A DNA stretch of 6,534 bases from contig JAQCNN010000129.1 in assembly GCA_028275005.1 (NCBI GenBank), positions 1-6,534 of the forward strand, given 5' to 3'. The position numbers and the translations under genes were made by a program. The DNA comes from Salinirussus sp. (lineage in GTDB: Archaea > Halobacteriota > Halobacteria > Halobacteriales > Haloarculaceae). The notes under the pieces were generated by a model. That model searched no databases. It was not told the origin of the DNA and saw only the letters and a program-made list of their open reading frames with translations. This document shows, in pieces, positions 1 through 5,649 of the stretch. How positions within the stretch are numbered: position 1 is the stretch's first letter; each line of letters starts with the position of its first letter.

Positions 1-403
1 CGGCTTTCGGTGATGAGTCCACCGCCCACAAGCCACAACTGGAGGTGTTCGTGACGAACGCCCTCGACGAGTCATACTGCTGGCTGTAACTGTTTGAAGA
101 TATCCGCGACCCCGGGGTCGCGAGATTCGTTACAGACGTACAGCCGGCAGTATCAGTCCAGGTGACGGTCACCGCTAGCCGCGGGTCGACAGAGCTCCTC
201 AGCGGGTCGTACACCCTTGCTCCGGGCGAGGGCGACGAGTCGAACTCGTTGTCGGTACCCCGACGGAGGTTCGGGTCTCGGTACGGGATGGCCGGACCGT
301 CACCCGTGAGTATTCGGCTCCAGCGTCGTGTGACTCGCCGGAGCTCAACGTCACGGTCGAGCCCGACGAGATACTGGTGACGAACGGCTGCGTCAGCTCG
401 TAG
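1..403 (+). pseudogene. Broken gene remnant, 3' part of a probable secreted or surface protein
   Basis: Codons beginning at position 3 read as a plausible protein segment (AFGDESTAHKPQLEVFVTNA...) up to a TAA at 87-89. The same frame stays open after the stop and gives beta-rich sequence (VQVTVTASRGSTELLSGSYT, then LAPGEGDE) to about 239. There the sensible reading jumps to the frame starting at 239 (VELVVGTPTEVRVSV...) and ends ...LVTNGCVSS at TAG 401-403. Restoring one G near 239 would join GEGDE to VELVV without a break. The Thr/Ser/Val-rich, low-Lys composition resembles extracytoplasmic beta-sandwich domains of haloarchaeal surface or lipoproteins, but I do not recognise the family. The 5' end lies outside the window. 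Alternative: a real gene ends at 87-89 and a separate decayed copy follows. Sequencing error could explain one lesion, less easily two. Confidence 0.55.
105..122. repeat. 18-bp perfect palindrome (possible hairpin)
   Basis: The sequence CGCGACCCC is followed directly by its reverse complement GGGGTCGCG. As RNA it could fold as a 7-bp stem with a CCGG loop. It starts 15 bases after the TAA at 87-89, which is where a transcript terminator of an upstream gene could sit, but no T-run follows it. It is also readable in frame as Arg-Asp-Pro-Gly-Val-Ala within the remnant, so it may be fortuitous in GC-rich coding DNA. Confidence 0.5.
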
Positions 404-426
404 ACCGGTCGGCCTCGGTCCCGGTC
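403..426. terminator. Possible hairpin between convergent genes
   Basis: GACCGG (403-408) pairs with CCGGTC (421-426) across a 12-base loop; GACCG (403-407) could instead pair with CGGTC (416-420). It lies in the 46-bp gap between the end of the broken gene and the end of the ASCH gene, where a bidirectional terminator would be expected. CGGTC occurs repeatedly here, so several weak pairings exist. There is no clear T-tract on either strand, so the call is weak. Confidence 0.2.
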
Positions 427-449
427 CCGCTCAGTCGCTCCCTGCAGGG

Positions 450-761
450 CTACTGCGCTTCGAACCGATGCATGACGACGTCGCTGTCGTCGTCCCACTC
501 GAAGTTATCGTGGGCGCGGTCCAGGATCTCCCGGTAGTGCTCCAGGTCCCGTGCCCCCTCCCGGCGGGCGTCCTCGTCGGTCATGTCGCCCAGTTTTCGC
601 TCGCGCACGTCCACGATCTCGAAGGTTTCGCCGTCGATGCTGAAGCTGTCACCCTCCGCCGCGTAGCGGTCACCGCGGTGGACCTGTGTCACCGCACCCT
701 CGCAGGCCTGGTCACGCATCCGCGGGCTGGGCAACAGCGTATCGGGGTCAATCTCGGACAT
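450..761 (-). CDS. ASCH-domain (PUA-like fold) small protein
   Basis: A 103-residue protein starting MSEIDPDTLL. Residues ~18-101 fit an ASCH domain: an N-terminal strand region, a Gly-Asp turn (G37-D38) before a beta strand (FSIDGETFEIVDV), a helix entry (LGDMTDEDARREG) with the conserved Glu-Gly pair (E68-G69), and a C-terminal strand ending HRFEAQ. ASCH domains resemble PUA domains and are thought to bind RNA or modified nucleosides. The length equals that of E. coli YqfB, an ASCH-type N4-acetylcytidine amidohydrolase. From memory of YqfB, Thr25 and Glu68 would match two of its catalytic residues, but the Lys position appears to be Gly22, so that activity is doubtful. The ATG at 761 is chosen because an A/T-rich element sits ~26 bases upstream and the acidic reading begins there; the frame extends further upstream but looks non-coding. 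It is divergent from the membrane-protein gene at 888. Confidence 0.8.
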   Translation of the reverse strand: MSEIDPDTLLPSPRMRDQACEGAVTQVHRGDRYAAEGDSFSIDGETFEIVDVRERKLGDMTDEDARREGARDLEHYREILDRAHDNFEWDDDSDVVMHRFEAQ

Positions 762-784
762 ACACGGACTAGTGCCCGCAGTGA

Positions 785-790
785 CAAAAC
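785..790 (-). promoter_or_regulatory. Possible TATA-like element for the ASCH gene
   Basis: On the minus strand this reads GTTTTG, in an otherwise GC-rich 126-bp divergent intergenic region. It is centred about 26 bases before the ATG at 761, the spacing expected for a leaderless haloarchaeal transcript. It is a weak match to the TATA consensus. I see no comparable element at the right distance before the divergent start at 888. Confidence 0.3.
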
Positions 791-887
791 TGTGTTCCGG
801 TGTGTGCCCGTAGCCACTCCACGGGGCCGGTCCGGACGGCTGTCGTGGGTCGCAAGCCATTCCACGCCTCCGCCACAACCTTGACCG

Positions 888-1208
888 ATGGTCTCTCCAA
901 CACTCGACCTCTGGGCGGTCCTCCTGTTCTTCGGCCTTCCCCTCGTCGCAGGCCTGCTTGGGCTGCGCACCGGGGGGCTGTGGTGTCTCCGGGCGTACCG
1001 TCGCTGGCAGGGCACCGAGCCGACGGCGACCGCCCCCGGCGACCTCTCGGGGGAGGACTTGGACCCGGAGCTGGACGGCGACCTCGGGCGTGTCGCGGCC
1101 GGGCCGCGCCGGTCGGCCCGCGAGCAGGCGGTGGTCGGTGTGCTGCTGTTGGCGGGCTCCGCCCTGCTGGTCACCCACTCCGGGCGATGGCTGCTACAGC
1201 TACTCTAA
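888..1208 (+). CDS. Small two-helix membrane protein, function unknown
   Basis: A 106-residue protein not matched to a family I know. Hydrophobic segments lie at residues ~7-27 (LWAVLLFFGLPLVAGLLGL) and ~81-97 (AVVGVLLLAGSALLVT). Between them is a polar linker of about 45 residues: a basic patch after helix 1 (RAYRRW, 35-40), an acidic Asp/Glu stretch (52-66), and a basic patch before helix 2 (RRSAR, 74-78). The positive-inside rule would put the linker in the cytoplasm with both termini outside. The coding frame is supported by strong third-position G/C and coherent amphipathic organisation. The start is the first ATG of the frame near the edge of the divergent spacer, with no clear Shine-Dalgarno sequence. 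The TAA at 1206-1208 lies inside the 3' end of the convergent dehalogenase-like gene. It may be a lineage-specific haloarchaeal membrane protein. Confidence 0.65.
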   Translation: MVSPTLDLWAVLLFFGLPLVAGLLGLRTGGLWCLRAYRRWQGTEPTATAPGDLSGEDLDPELDGDLGRVAAGPRRSAREQAVVGVLLLAGSALLVTHSGRWLLQLL

Positions 1209-1883
1209 GCTGTCGGCAAGCTCGTGAATCGAGCCGGCGACGGTGTCGGGCTGTGGGCCGAACACCTCCTGGGGGCCGTCCTCGCGGTTGAGCCAGGCGC
1301 CCTGCATCCCGGCGTGGACCGCGCCCGCGATGTCGAACTGGCCGGCGCTGACGTGGACGACCTCGTCGACCGGCGTTCCCGTGCGGGCGGCGGCGTGGCG
1401 GTAGATCTCGGGGTGTGGTTTGAACGTCTCGACCTCGTCGGCGCTGACCGTGTCCACGAGCAGGTCCCCGATGCCGGCGTGTTCGACCATCGAGGCGAGC
1501 ATCTCGGGGTTGCCGTTCGAGACGACGTAGAGTGGGTAGCCCGCGTCACGGAGCCGTTCCATCCCGCCGCGCACGTCCTCGAAGACGTCGAGTTCGTGAT
1601 AGACGGCGAGGATCTCGTCGCGCTCCTCGGCGGAGACGTCCACCCCGTGGGCCGCGAGCGCGTAGGTCAGGGCGTCCCGGTTCATCTCGTAGAACGGCTG
1701 GTAGGCGTCGACGAAGTTGGCGATCATCGTGTACATGAGCGACCGGGACCGCCAGCGCCGCGAGACCGGCGTCGGGTCCCCGTCCACCCGCTCGGCGAGG
1801 GCCTGCTCTGCCGCGTCCACGTCGACGACTGTACTGTAGGAGTCGAAGGTGACTGTCGAGACGGCGCCGGTGTCTATCACCAT
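1200..1883 (-). CDS. Type II haloacid dehalogenase-like hydrolase (HAD superfamily)
   Basis: A 227-residue protein, the usual size for L-2-haloacid dehalogenases. HAD motifs are in order: motif I FDSYST with nucleophile Asp14 and Thr18; motif II VVSNGN with Ser122; motif III FKPHPEIY with Lys155 and Tyr161; motif IV HVSAGQFDIAGA with Ser179 and Asp184. A cap-domain segment WRSRSLMYT carries Arg45, aligning with the halide-binding Arg41 of Pseudomonas L-DEX. Compared with L-DEX, Gly13 of DLYGT is Ser17, Asn177 is Gly181 and Trp179 is Phe183. This is therefore a divergent member that might dehalogenate L-2-haloacids or act as a phosphatase or other HAD hydrolase. The ATG at 1883 is preferred over a TTG at 1910, because motif I then sits at the normal distance from the N terminus. 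It is divergent from the response regulator and overlaps the membrane-protein gene by 9 bp at the 3' end. Cytosolic. Confidence 0.85.
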   Translation of the reverse strand: MVIDTGAVSTVTFDSYSTVVDVDAAEQALAERVDGDPTPVSRRWRSRSLMYTMIANFVDAYQPFYEMNRDALTYALAAHGVDVSAEERDEILAVYHELDVFEDVRGGMERLRDAGYPLYVVSNGNPEMLASMVEHAGIGDLLVDTVSADEVETFKPHPEIYRHAAARTGTPVDEVVHVSAGQFDIAGAVHAGMQGAWLNREDGPQEVFGPQPDTVAGSIHELADSLE

Positions 1884-1978
1884 ACCCACCACTGGTGTGC
1901 CGGGGCTCAAGAAGCCAGCGGGTGCTCCGGACCCACACGGCCGCGGTCCGCGTTTCAGCTGTCATAACGCAGGCAGGA

Positions 1979-2019
1979 TTTATCAGGTAGCGGGCTTATC
2001 AAACAAGTACGTATTATCA
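1979..2019 (+). promoter_or_regulatory. Promoter of the response regulator with three TTATCA repeats
   Basis: TTATCA occurs at 1980-1985, 1996-2001 and 2014-2019, on the same strand with offsets of 16 and 18 bases. The middle copy (TTATCAAA) starts 27 bases before the ATG at 2023 and is the best TATA-box candidate for a leaderless transcript; the third ends 3 bases before the ATG. The stretch is markedly A/T-rich against the GC-rich flanks. The flanking copies could be regulator-binding sites, possibly for autoregulation, but that is inference. Confidence 0.55.
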
Positions 2020-2022
2020 AAA

Positions 2023-2586
2023 ATGAGGGACTCCGACAAGGAGGCGACCGTGTTGCTTGTAGACGACGAGCCGGACCTGCTCACGGTGTACGAGCTCTGG
2101 GTCTCGGAGCGCTGTTCGGTGAGAACCGCGAGTGACGGGCAGGAGGCGCTAGATGCGGTCGACGACGCTGTCGATGTCGTGTTCCTCGACCGGCGGATGC
2201 CGGGGATGTCCGGCGACGAGGTGCTCCACGAGATCCGCGCCCGTGGCTACGACCCACAGGTCGCGATGCTCACCGCCGTCGACCCGGCGACGGATATCGT
2301 CGATATGCCGTTTGACGACTACCTGACAAAACCCGTCTCACAGGCCGAGCTGGGGTCTGTTATCGAGGTGCTCCTCCAGCGCGCGGAGTACGACGACTAC
2401 AGCCAGGAGCTGTTCGCGCTGTCCTCGAAGCGAGCCGCACTCGAGGCCTCCCCCGATGTCGACCACCACTCCAGCGCCGAGTACCGGAAGCTGACCGAGC
2501 GGATGGAAGACCTGCGCGAGCAGGTCGACGAGACCCTCGACGGCCTCATGGAACACGACAACACGACCGTTTTCAAGGAGATCTGA
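2023..2586 (+). CDS. Response regulator receiver protein with HalX domain
   Basis: A 187-residue protein with two parts. Residues ~8-118 are a receiver domain: acidic pair Asp14-Asp15 (LLVDDEPD), phospho-acceptor Asp56 (VVFLDRRMPGMSG), conserved Thr84 (AMLTA), switch aromatic Tyr100 and Lys103 (YLTKP). All residues needed for Mg2+ binding and aspartate phosphorylation are present. Residues ~122-180 are predominantly helical and charged and match the HalX domain, a haloarchaeal output module found C-terminal to receivers; its mechanism is not well established. There is no recognisable DNA-binding domain besides HalX. The ATG at 2023 is chosen because the TTATCAAA promoter element is ~26 bases upstream, implying a leaderless mRNA; upstream in-frame sequence runs through the promoter and is not coding. 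No histidine kinase gene is adjacent, so this is an orphan regulator whose partner is elsewhere. The gene is monocistronic by context. Confidence 0.93.
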   Translation: MRDSDKEATVLLVDDEPDLLTVYELWVSERCSVRTASDGQEALDAVDDAVDVVFLDRRMPGMSGDEVLHEIRARGYDPQVAMLTAVDPATDIVDMPFDDYLTKPVSQAELGSVIEVLLQRAEYDDYSQELFALSSKRAALEASPDVDHHSSAEYRKLTERMEDLREQVDETLDGLMEHDNTTVFKEI

Positions 2587-2633
2587 GGGACCCGGGACGA
2601 CTCAAGGGGCCGTGGCCGGTAACCCGGAGCCAC

Positions 2634-2666
2634 AAACCCCTAAGTCCCCCCACCGGAAACGAGGTG
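2634..2666 (+). promoter_or_regulatory. Promoter and ribosome-binding region of the FAH-family gene
   Basis: The 81-bp spacer after the response regulator contains AACCCCTAAGT, with its CTAAG core about 27 bases before the ATG at 2668, a position and composition like haloarchaeal core promoters. GAGGTG at 2661-2666 is complementary to the archaeal 16S rRNA 3' end (CACCUC) but sits only one base from the ATG, closer than usual. If transcription starts near the ATG, as the promoter position implies, the mRNA would be leaderless and this motif irrelevant. Confidence 0.35.
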
Positions 2667-2667
2667 T

Positions 2668-3438
2668 ATGAAACGCGTCAGATTCCGCGACGGCGCAGGC
2701 ACGGCACGAACGGGCGAGTGGGTCGACGAGTCCGGCGCCCCGGCGGACACCGCGACCTGTGGGTCCGGTGGTATCATCGAGGCAGCAGGACAGACCTACG
2801 ACCCGGACGCCGTGGATATCCTCCCGCCGGTCGAGCCCTCGAAGGTCGTCTGTGTCGGGCTGAACTACGCCGACCACGCCGACGAACAGGACTCCGACCT
2901 CCCGGACCGGCCGTTGCTGTTTCTGAAGCCGCCAAACGCCCTGGCCAGCCACGGGAGCGAGGTTCCGCTCCCAGCGGGAAAGGAACGGGTCGACTACGAG
3001 GCCGAACTGGGTGTCGTCATCGGCCAGCAGTGCCGCAACGTGGCCGAGGAGGCGGCGATGGACGTCGTTGCAGGGTACACCTGCGTCAACGACGTCTCGA
3101 ACCGCGACGACCAGCGCCAGGAGCAAAACTGGGTGCGCGGAAAGGCCTTCGACAACGCCGCCCCCATCGGCCCCGTCGTCGCCGACCCCGAACACGTCCC
3201 CGCGGACGCACAGGTCCGGCTGCTCCAGAACGGCGAGACCCGACAGAGCGCGGACCGGACACACCTGATCTTCTCGGTCCCGGAGCTGATCGCCGAGATC
3301 ACGACCTACCTCACACTCGAACCCGGTGACGTGGTCGCGACCGGGACCCCGGAGGGTGTCGGCCCGCTCGCCGACGGCGACGAGGTCACCGTCTCGGTCG
3401 AGGGGGTTGGCCGGCTGACACACACTGTCTCCCAGTAG
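2668..3438 (+). CDS. Fumarylacetoacetate hydrolase (FAH) family protein
   Basis: A 256-residue protein with a short N-terminal extension (~1-55) and a FAH catalytic domain (~57-255). Visible motifs: GLNYADHADE (64-73) with His70 and Glu73, an H-x-x-E dyad as in FAHD1-type enzymes; metal ligands in DYEAELG (Glu111, Glu113) and VNDVSNRD (Asp142), binding Mg2+ or Mn2+; RGKAFD with Lys159; and GTPEGVG (226-232), which closes the active site. Family members cleave or decarboxylate 2-oxo acids: acylpyruvate hydrolysis, oxaloacetate decarboxylation, isomerisation of aromatic ring-cleavage products, or dehydration of 2-keto-3-deoxy sugar acids. The short length and the dyad favour an acylpyruvase or oxaloacetate decarboxylase-like role over true fumarylacetoacetase (about 420 residues). 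The substrate cannot be fixed from sequence, and no aromatic-degradation genes are adjacent. It is convergent with the acetyl-CoA synthetase gene. Cytosolic. Confidence 0.9.
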   Translation: MKRVRFRDGAGTARTGEWVDESGAPADTATCGSGGIIEAAGQTYDPDAVDILPPVEPSKVVCVGLNYADHADEQDSDLPDRPLLFLKPPNALASHGSEVPLPAGKERVDYEAELGVVIGQQCRNVAEEAAMDVVAGYTCVNDVSNRDDQRQEQNWVRGKAFDNAAPIGPVVADPEHVPADAQVRLLQNGETRQSADRTHLIFSVPELIAEITTYLTLEPGDVVATGTPEGVGPLADGDEVTVSVEGVGRLTHTVSQ

Positions 3439-3471
3439 CACCGGTTGGCCGCTCGCGGGCTCACTCGACGT

Positions 3472-3567
3472 GACCCGACGGGCTGGGGTCAGTTTCTGAC
3501 GGCACTCGCCACCCGTTCGTCCGTACCGCCGGAAACGGCACAGCACGGCGACCGGGTCCACGGACCC
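3472..3567. terminator. Convergent intergenic region with small hairpins
   Basis: The 139-bp gap between the ends of the FAH-family and acetyl-CoA synthetase genes holds three short inverted repeats: GACCC (3472-3476) with GGGTC (3486-3490); GTCAG-TTT-CTGAC (3488-3500), a 5-bp stem with a 3-base loop; and GGGTCC-AC-GGACCC (3554-3567), 11 bases past the stop of the minus-strand gene. These could help termination from either side. No T-tract is present, so function is unproven. No small gene was recognised here. Confidence 0.25.
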
Positions 3568-3577
3568 CGACCGGGCG

Positions 3578-5569
3578 TCAGTCGCCCTGGACCTCCTGGC
3601 GGATGTCCTCCACGACTTCGGGGTTCCGGAGGGTGGCAGTGTCACCCAGTTCCTCGCCGTCGGAGACCTCCTCGAGGAGCCGGCGCATGATCTTCCCCGA
3701 CCGGGTCTTCGGGAGTTCGGGCGTGAACACGACCCGCTCGGGCCGGGCGATGGGGCCGATGGCGTCCTCGACGGACTCCTCGATGCGCCCGCGCATCTCC
3801 TCGCCGGCCTCGTAGCCGTCCTCGACGATGACGTAGGCGTGGACGGCCTCACCCTTGACGTCGTGGTCGGCGCCGACGACGGCGGCCTCCGCGACCCCCT
3901 CCGCCGCAACAACGGCGGACTCGATCTCCATCGTCCCCAGCCGGTGGCCGGAGACGTTGACCACGTCGTCGACCCGGCCGACGACCGTGATGTAGCCGTC
4001 GTCGTCGACCTTCGCCCCGTCCTCCGGGAAGTAGACCCAGTCCTCGGGGTCGTCGGAGTCGGTGTCCGAGTAGGCCGACCAGTACTCCTCGATGAACCGC
4101 TCGTCGTTACGATAGAGGGTGCGGAGCATCCCCGGCCAGGGCTTCTGGACAGTCAGATAGCCGGCCCCGCCGGCGGGCACCGCCTCGCCCTCGCCGTCGA
4201 CGACCTGGACGTCGACGCCGGGTAACGGCGGGCCCGCAGCGCCCGGCTTCATACTCCTGACGCCGGGCGGGGTCGTGATCATCATCCCGCCGGTCTCGGT
4301 CTGCCACCACGTGTCCACGATAGGACAGCCCTCCTTGCCGATGTGTTTGTAGTACCACTTCCAGGCCTTCGGGTTGATCGGCTCGCCGACCGTCCCCAGC
4401 AGGCGCAGCGAGGAGAGGTCGTGACGGTCGGGGTACTGCTCGCCCCACTTCATGAACGAGCGGATCGCGGTGGGGGCGGTGTAGAACTGGTTCGCCCCGA
4501 GGTCCTCGACGATCTCCCACAGCCGGTCGTTGTCGGGGTGGTCGGGTGTCCCCTCGTACATGACTGTCGTCGTCCCCAGCGAGAGGGGGCCGTAGACGAT
4601 GTAGGAGTGACCGGTGATCCACCCGATATCGGCGGTACAGAAGTAGGTGTCCTCGGGTTTGATATCCAGCACGGTCCGTGCGGTCCAGGTCACCCACGAG
4701 AGATACCCGCCGGTGGTGTGTTTGACCCCCTTTGGCTTGCCCGTGGTCCCCGAGGTGTACATCAGAAAGAGCATGTCCTCGGCGTCGCGCTCGACCGGCT
4801 CGACCTCCGCGCCGCGGTGGTCGGCGAGCAGGTCGTCGTAGTCGTGCTGGTCCGCGCTCAGGTCGTGCCCGAAGCCGTCCTCGCCCAGCCGGTCGACCAC
4901 GACCGTCTGGACGTCGTGCTCGACTTCGGCGAGGCCTTCGTTTGTCTTCTCGAGGTGGTCCAGCGGGTCCCCGCGGCGGTAGTAGCCGTCTGCCGTCAGC
5001 AGATACGCCGAGTCGGCGTCGTTCATCCGCTCGGCCAGCGCGTTCGCGGAGAAGCCCGCAAACACCACCGAGTGGGGCGCGCCGACCCGCGCACACGCGA
5101 GCAGGGCAAGCGCGAGTTCGGGCACCATCGGCATGTACATCGTGACGACGTCGCCCTCACCGACACCGAGTTCACGGAGCGCGGCGGCGAGCTCGTTGAC
5201 CTCCTCGTACAGTTCCTCGTAGGTGATGGTCCGGTCGGGCTCGTCGGTGGGTTCGCCGACCCACTCGATGGCCGCCTCGTCGGCTCGCTCGGGGAGGTGA
5301 CGGTCGATACACTGGTGCGAGGCGTTCAGCGACCCCCCGGTGAACCACTCGTAAAACGGCGGGTTCGAGTCGTCGAGCACCTGGTCGTACTCCTCGTCCC
5401 AGTCGAGCATGTCGGCGGCCCGCTCCCAGCAGTCGGGCCACTCCTCCTCGAACTCGTCGTAGACCCCCACGTCGGTGACGTTTGCCTGTTCGACAAAGGA
5501 CTCCGGTGGCTCGAACTCGTCCTGTTCGGCCAGTCGCGCCTCGAGTTCGGTGTCGTCTGTGTCGCTCAT
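3578..5569 (-). CDS. acsA: Acetyl-CoA synthetase (acetate-CoA ligase, AMP-forming)
   Basis: A 663-residue member of the adenylate-forming superfamily that makes acetyl-CoA from acetate, ATP and CoA via acetyl-AMP. Motifs: P-loop YTSGTTGKPKG (271-281); ADIGWITGHSY (313-323); WWQTETG (421-427); hinge/A8 GRVDDVVNVSGHRLGTMEIE (531-550); A10 PKTRSGKIMRR with catalytic Lys626. The acetate pocket is Ile318/Thr319/Val394/Trp422, matching Val310/Thr311/Val386/Trp414 of Salmonella Acs; the Trp restricts the pocket to short acids. Lys626 is the residue acetylated in bacterial Acs, so control by acetylation is possible. Relative to Salmonella Acs there is a net ~9-residue acidic insertion near 497-511 (SDTDSDDPED). 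The N terminus is also very acidic. The ATG at 5569 is chosen over 5581 because a TATA-like element at 5597-5604 would place transcription start near 5573-5577, downstream of 5581. It is divergent from the GMC gene. Confidence 0.96.
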   Translation of the reverse strand: MSDTDDTELEARLAEQDEFEPPESFVEQANVTDVGVYDEFEEEWPDCWERAADMLDWDEEYDQVLDDSNPPFYEWFTGGSLNASHQCIDRHLPERADEAAIEWVGEPTDEPDRTITYEELYEEVNELAAALRELGVGEGDVVTMYMPMVPELALALLACARVGAPHSVVFAGFSANALAERMNDADSAYLLTADGYYRRGDPLDHLEKTNEGLAEVEHDVQTVVVDRLGEDGFGHDLSADQHDYDDLLADHRGAEVEPVERDAEDMLFLMYTSGTTGKPKGVKHTTGGYLSWVTWTARTVLDIKPEDTYFCTADIGWITGHSYIVYGPLSLGTTTVMYEGTPDHPDNDRLWEIVEDLGANQFYTAPTAIRSFMKWGEQYPDRHDLSSLRLLGTVGEPINPKAWKWYYKHIGKEGCPIVDTWWQTETGGMMITTPPGVRSMKPGAAGPPLPGVDVQVVDGEGEAVPAGGAGYLTVQKPWPGMLRTLYRNDERFIEEYWSAYSDTDSDDPEDWVYFPEDGAKVDDDGYITVVGRVDDVVNVSGHRLGTMEIESAVVAAEGVAEAAVVGADHDVKGEAVHAYVIVEDGYEAGEEMRGRIEESVEDAIGPIARPERVVFTPELPKTRSGKIMRRLLEEVSDGEELGDTATLRNPEVVEDIRQEVQGD

Positions 5570-5595
5570 CCCACCCTGCATGTTGGGCTTTACCG

Positions 5596-5604
5596 TGATA
5601 AAAA
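5596..5604 (-). promoter_or_regulatory. acsA: TATA-like core promoter of the acetyl-CoA synthetase gene
   Basis: On the minus strand this reads TTTTTATCA, a strong A/T-rich match to an archaeal TATA box in a GC-rich setting. Its centre is about 31 bases before the ATG at 5569, predicting a transcript with a leader of only a few bases (or none) and supporting that start over the ATG at 5581. The GGGTGG just before the ATG (minus strand) is a poor Shine-Dalgarno sequence. Confidence 0.6.
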
Positions 5605-5635
5605 GTGCCGTCGGCGGGAGCCGGAACACACAAGT

Positions 5636-5649
5636 TTAGGTCTACCTAA
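5636..5649. promoter_or_regulatory. Inverted-repeat operator, DtxR-like half-sites, in the GMC gene promoter
   Basis: TTAGGT (5636-5641) and ACCTAA (5644-5649) are perfect inverted repeats around CT. The half-site equals that of the corynebacterial DtxR consensus (TTAGGTTAGSCTAACCTAA), whose first 14 bases also have the TTAGG-N4-CCTAA layout; 11 of 14 bases agree with S read as C. The repeat ends 10 bases before the ATG at 5660 and its left arm (TTTAGG, 5635-5640) coincides with the expected TATA position for a leaderless mRNA, so a bound regulator should block the core promoter. Haloarchaea have DtxR-family metal regulators, but the identity of the binder is inferred. The site is about 32 bases behind the divergent acsA TATA element and might affect both genes. 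Confidence 0.55.

Noticed and set aside
762..1178. N-terminal extension of the ASCH gene to 1178
   Set aside because: The extension is Arg/Gln/Pro-rich, runs antisense to the membrane-protein gene and passes through the intergenic promoter region; the ATG at 761 begins normal acidic haloarchaeal protein sequence.
1887..1897. CACCA-C-TGGTG inverted repeat just upstream of the HAD start
   Set aside because: Five-base arms are common by chance in this GC-rich sequence and there is no second copy or link to a known regulator.
1224..1967. A 247-codon plus-strand frame opposite the HAD-like gene
   Set aside because: The minus strand here carries all HAD motifs in order; the plus frame mirrors its codon bias (Val/Asp/Gly-rich) and has no coherent domain.
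1849..2022. Upstream extension of the response regulator to an earlier ATG at 1849
   Set aside because: It would overlap the start of the divergent HAD gene and translate through the A/T-rich promoter; the receiver domain begins right after the ATG at 2023.
2602..3912. A long minus-strand reading frame (436 codons) across the FAH-family gene and the acsA 3' end
   Set aside because: It is antisense to two genes with clear catalytic motifs, is Arg/Pro/Ser-rich in a way typical of shadow frames in GC-rich DNA, and contains no recognisable domain.
5570..5629. Longer acetyl-CoA synthetase starts at 5629 or 5581
   Set aside because: The TATA-like element at 5596-5604 lies within or too close to these starts, and the added residues (Phe/Leu/Lys-containing) are unlike the acidic N terminus that follows.
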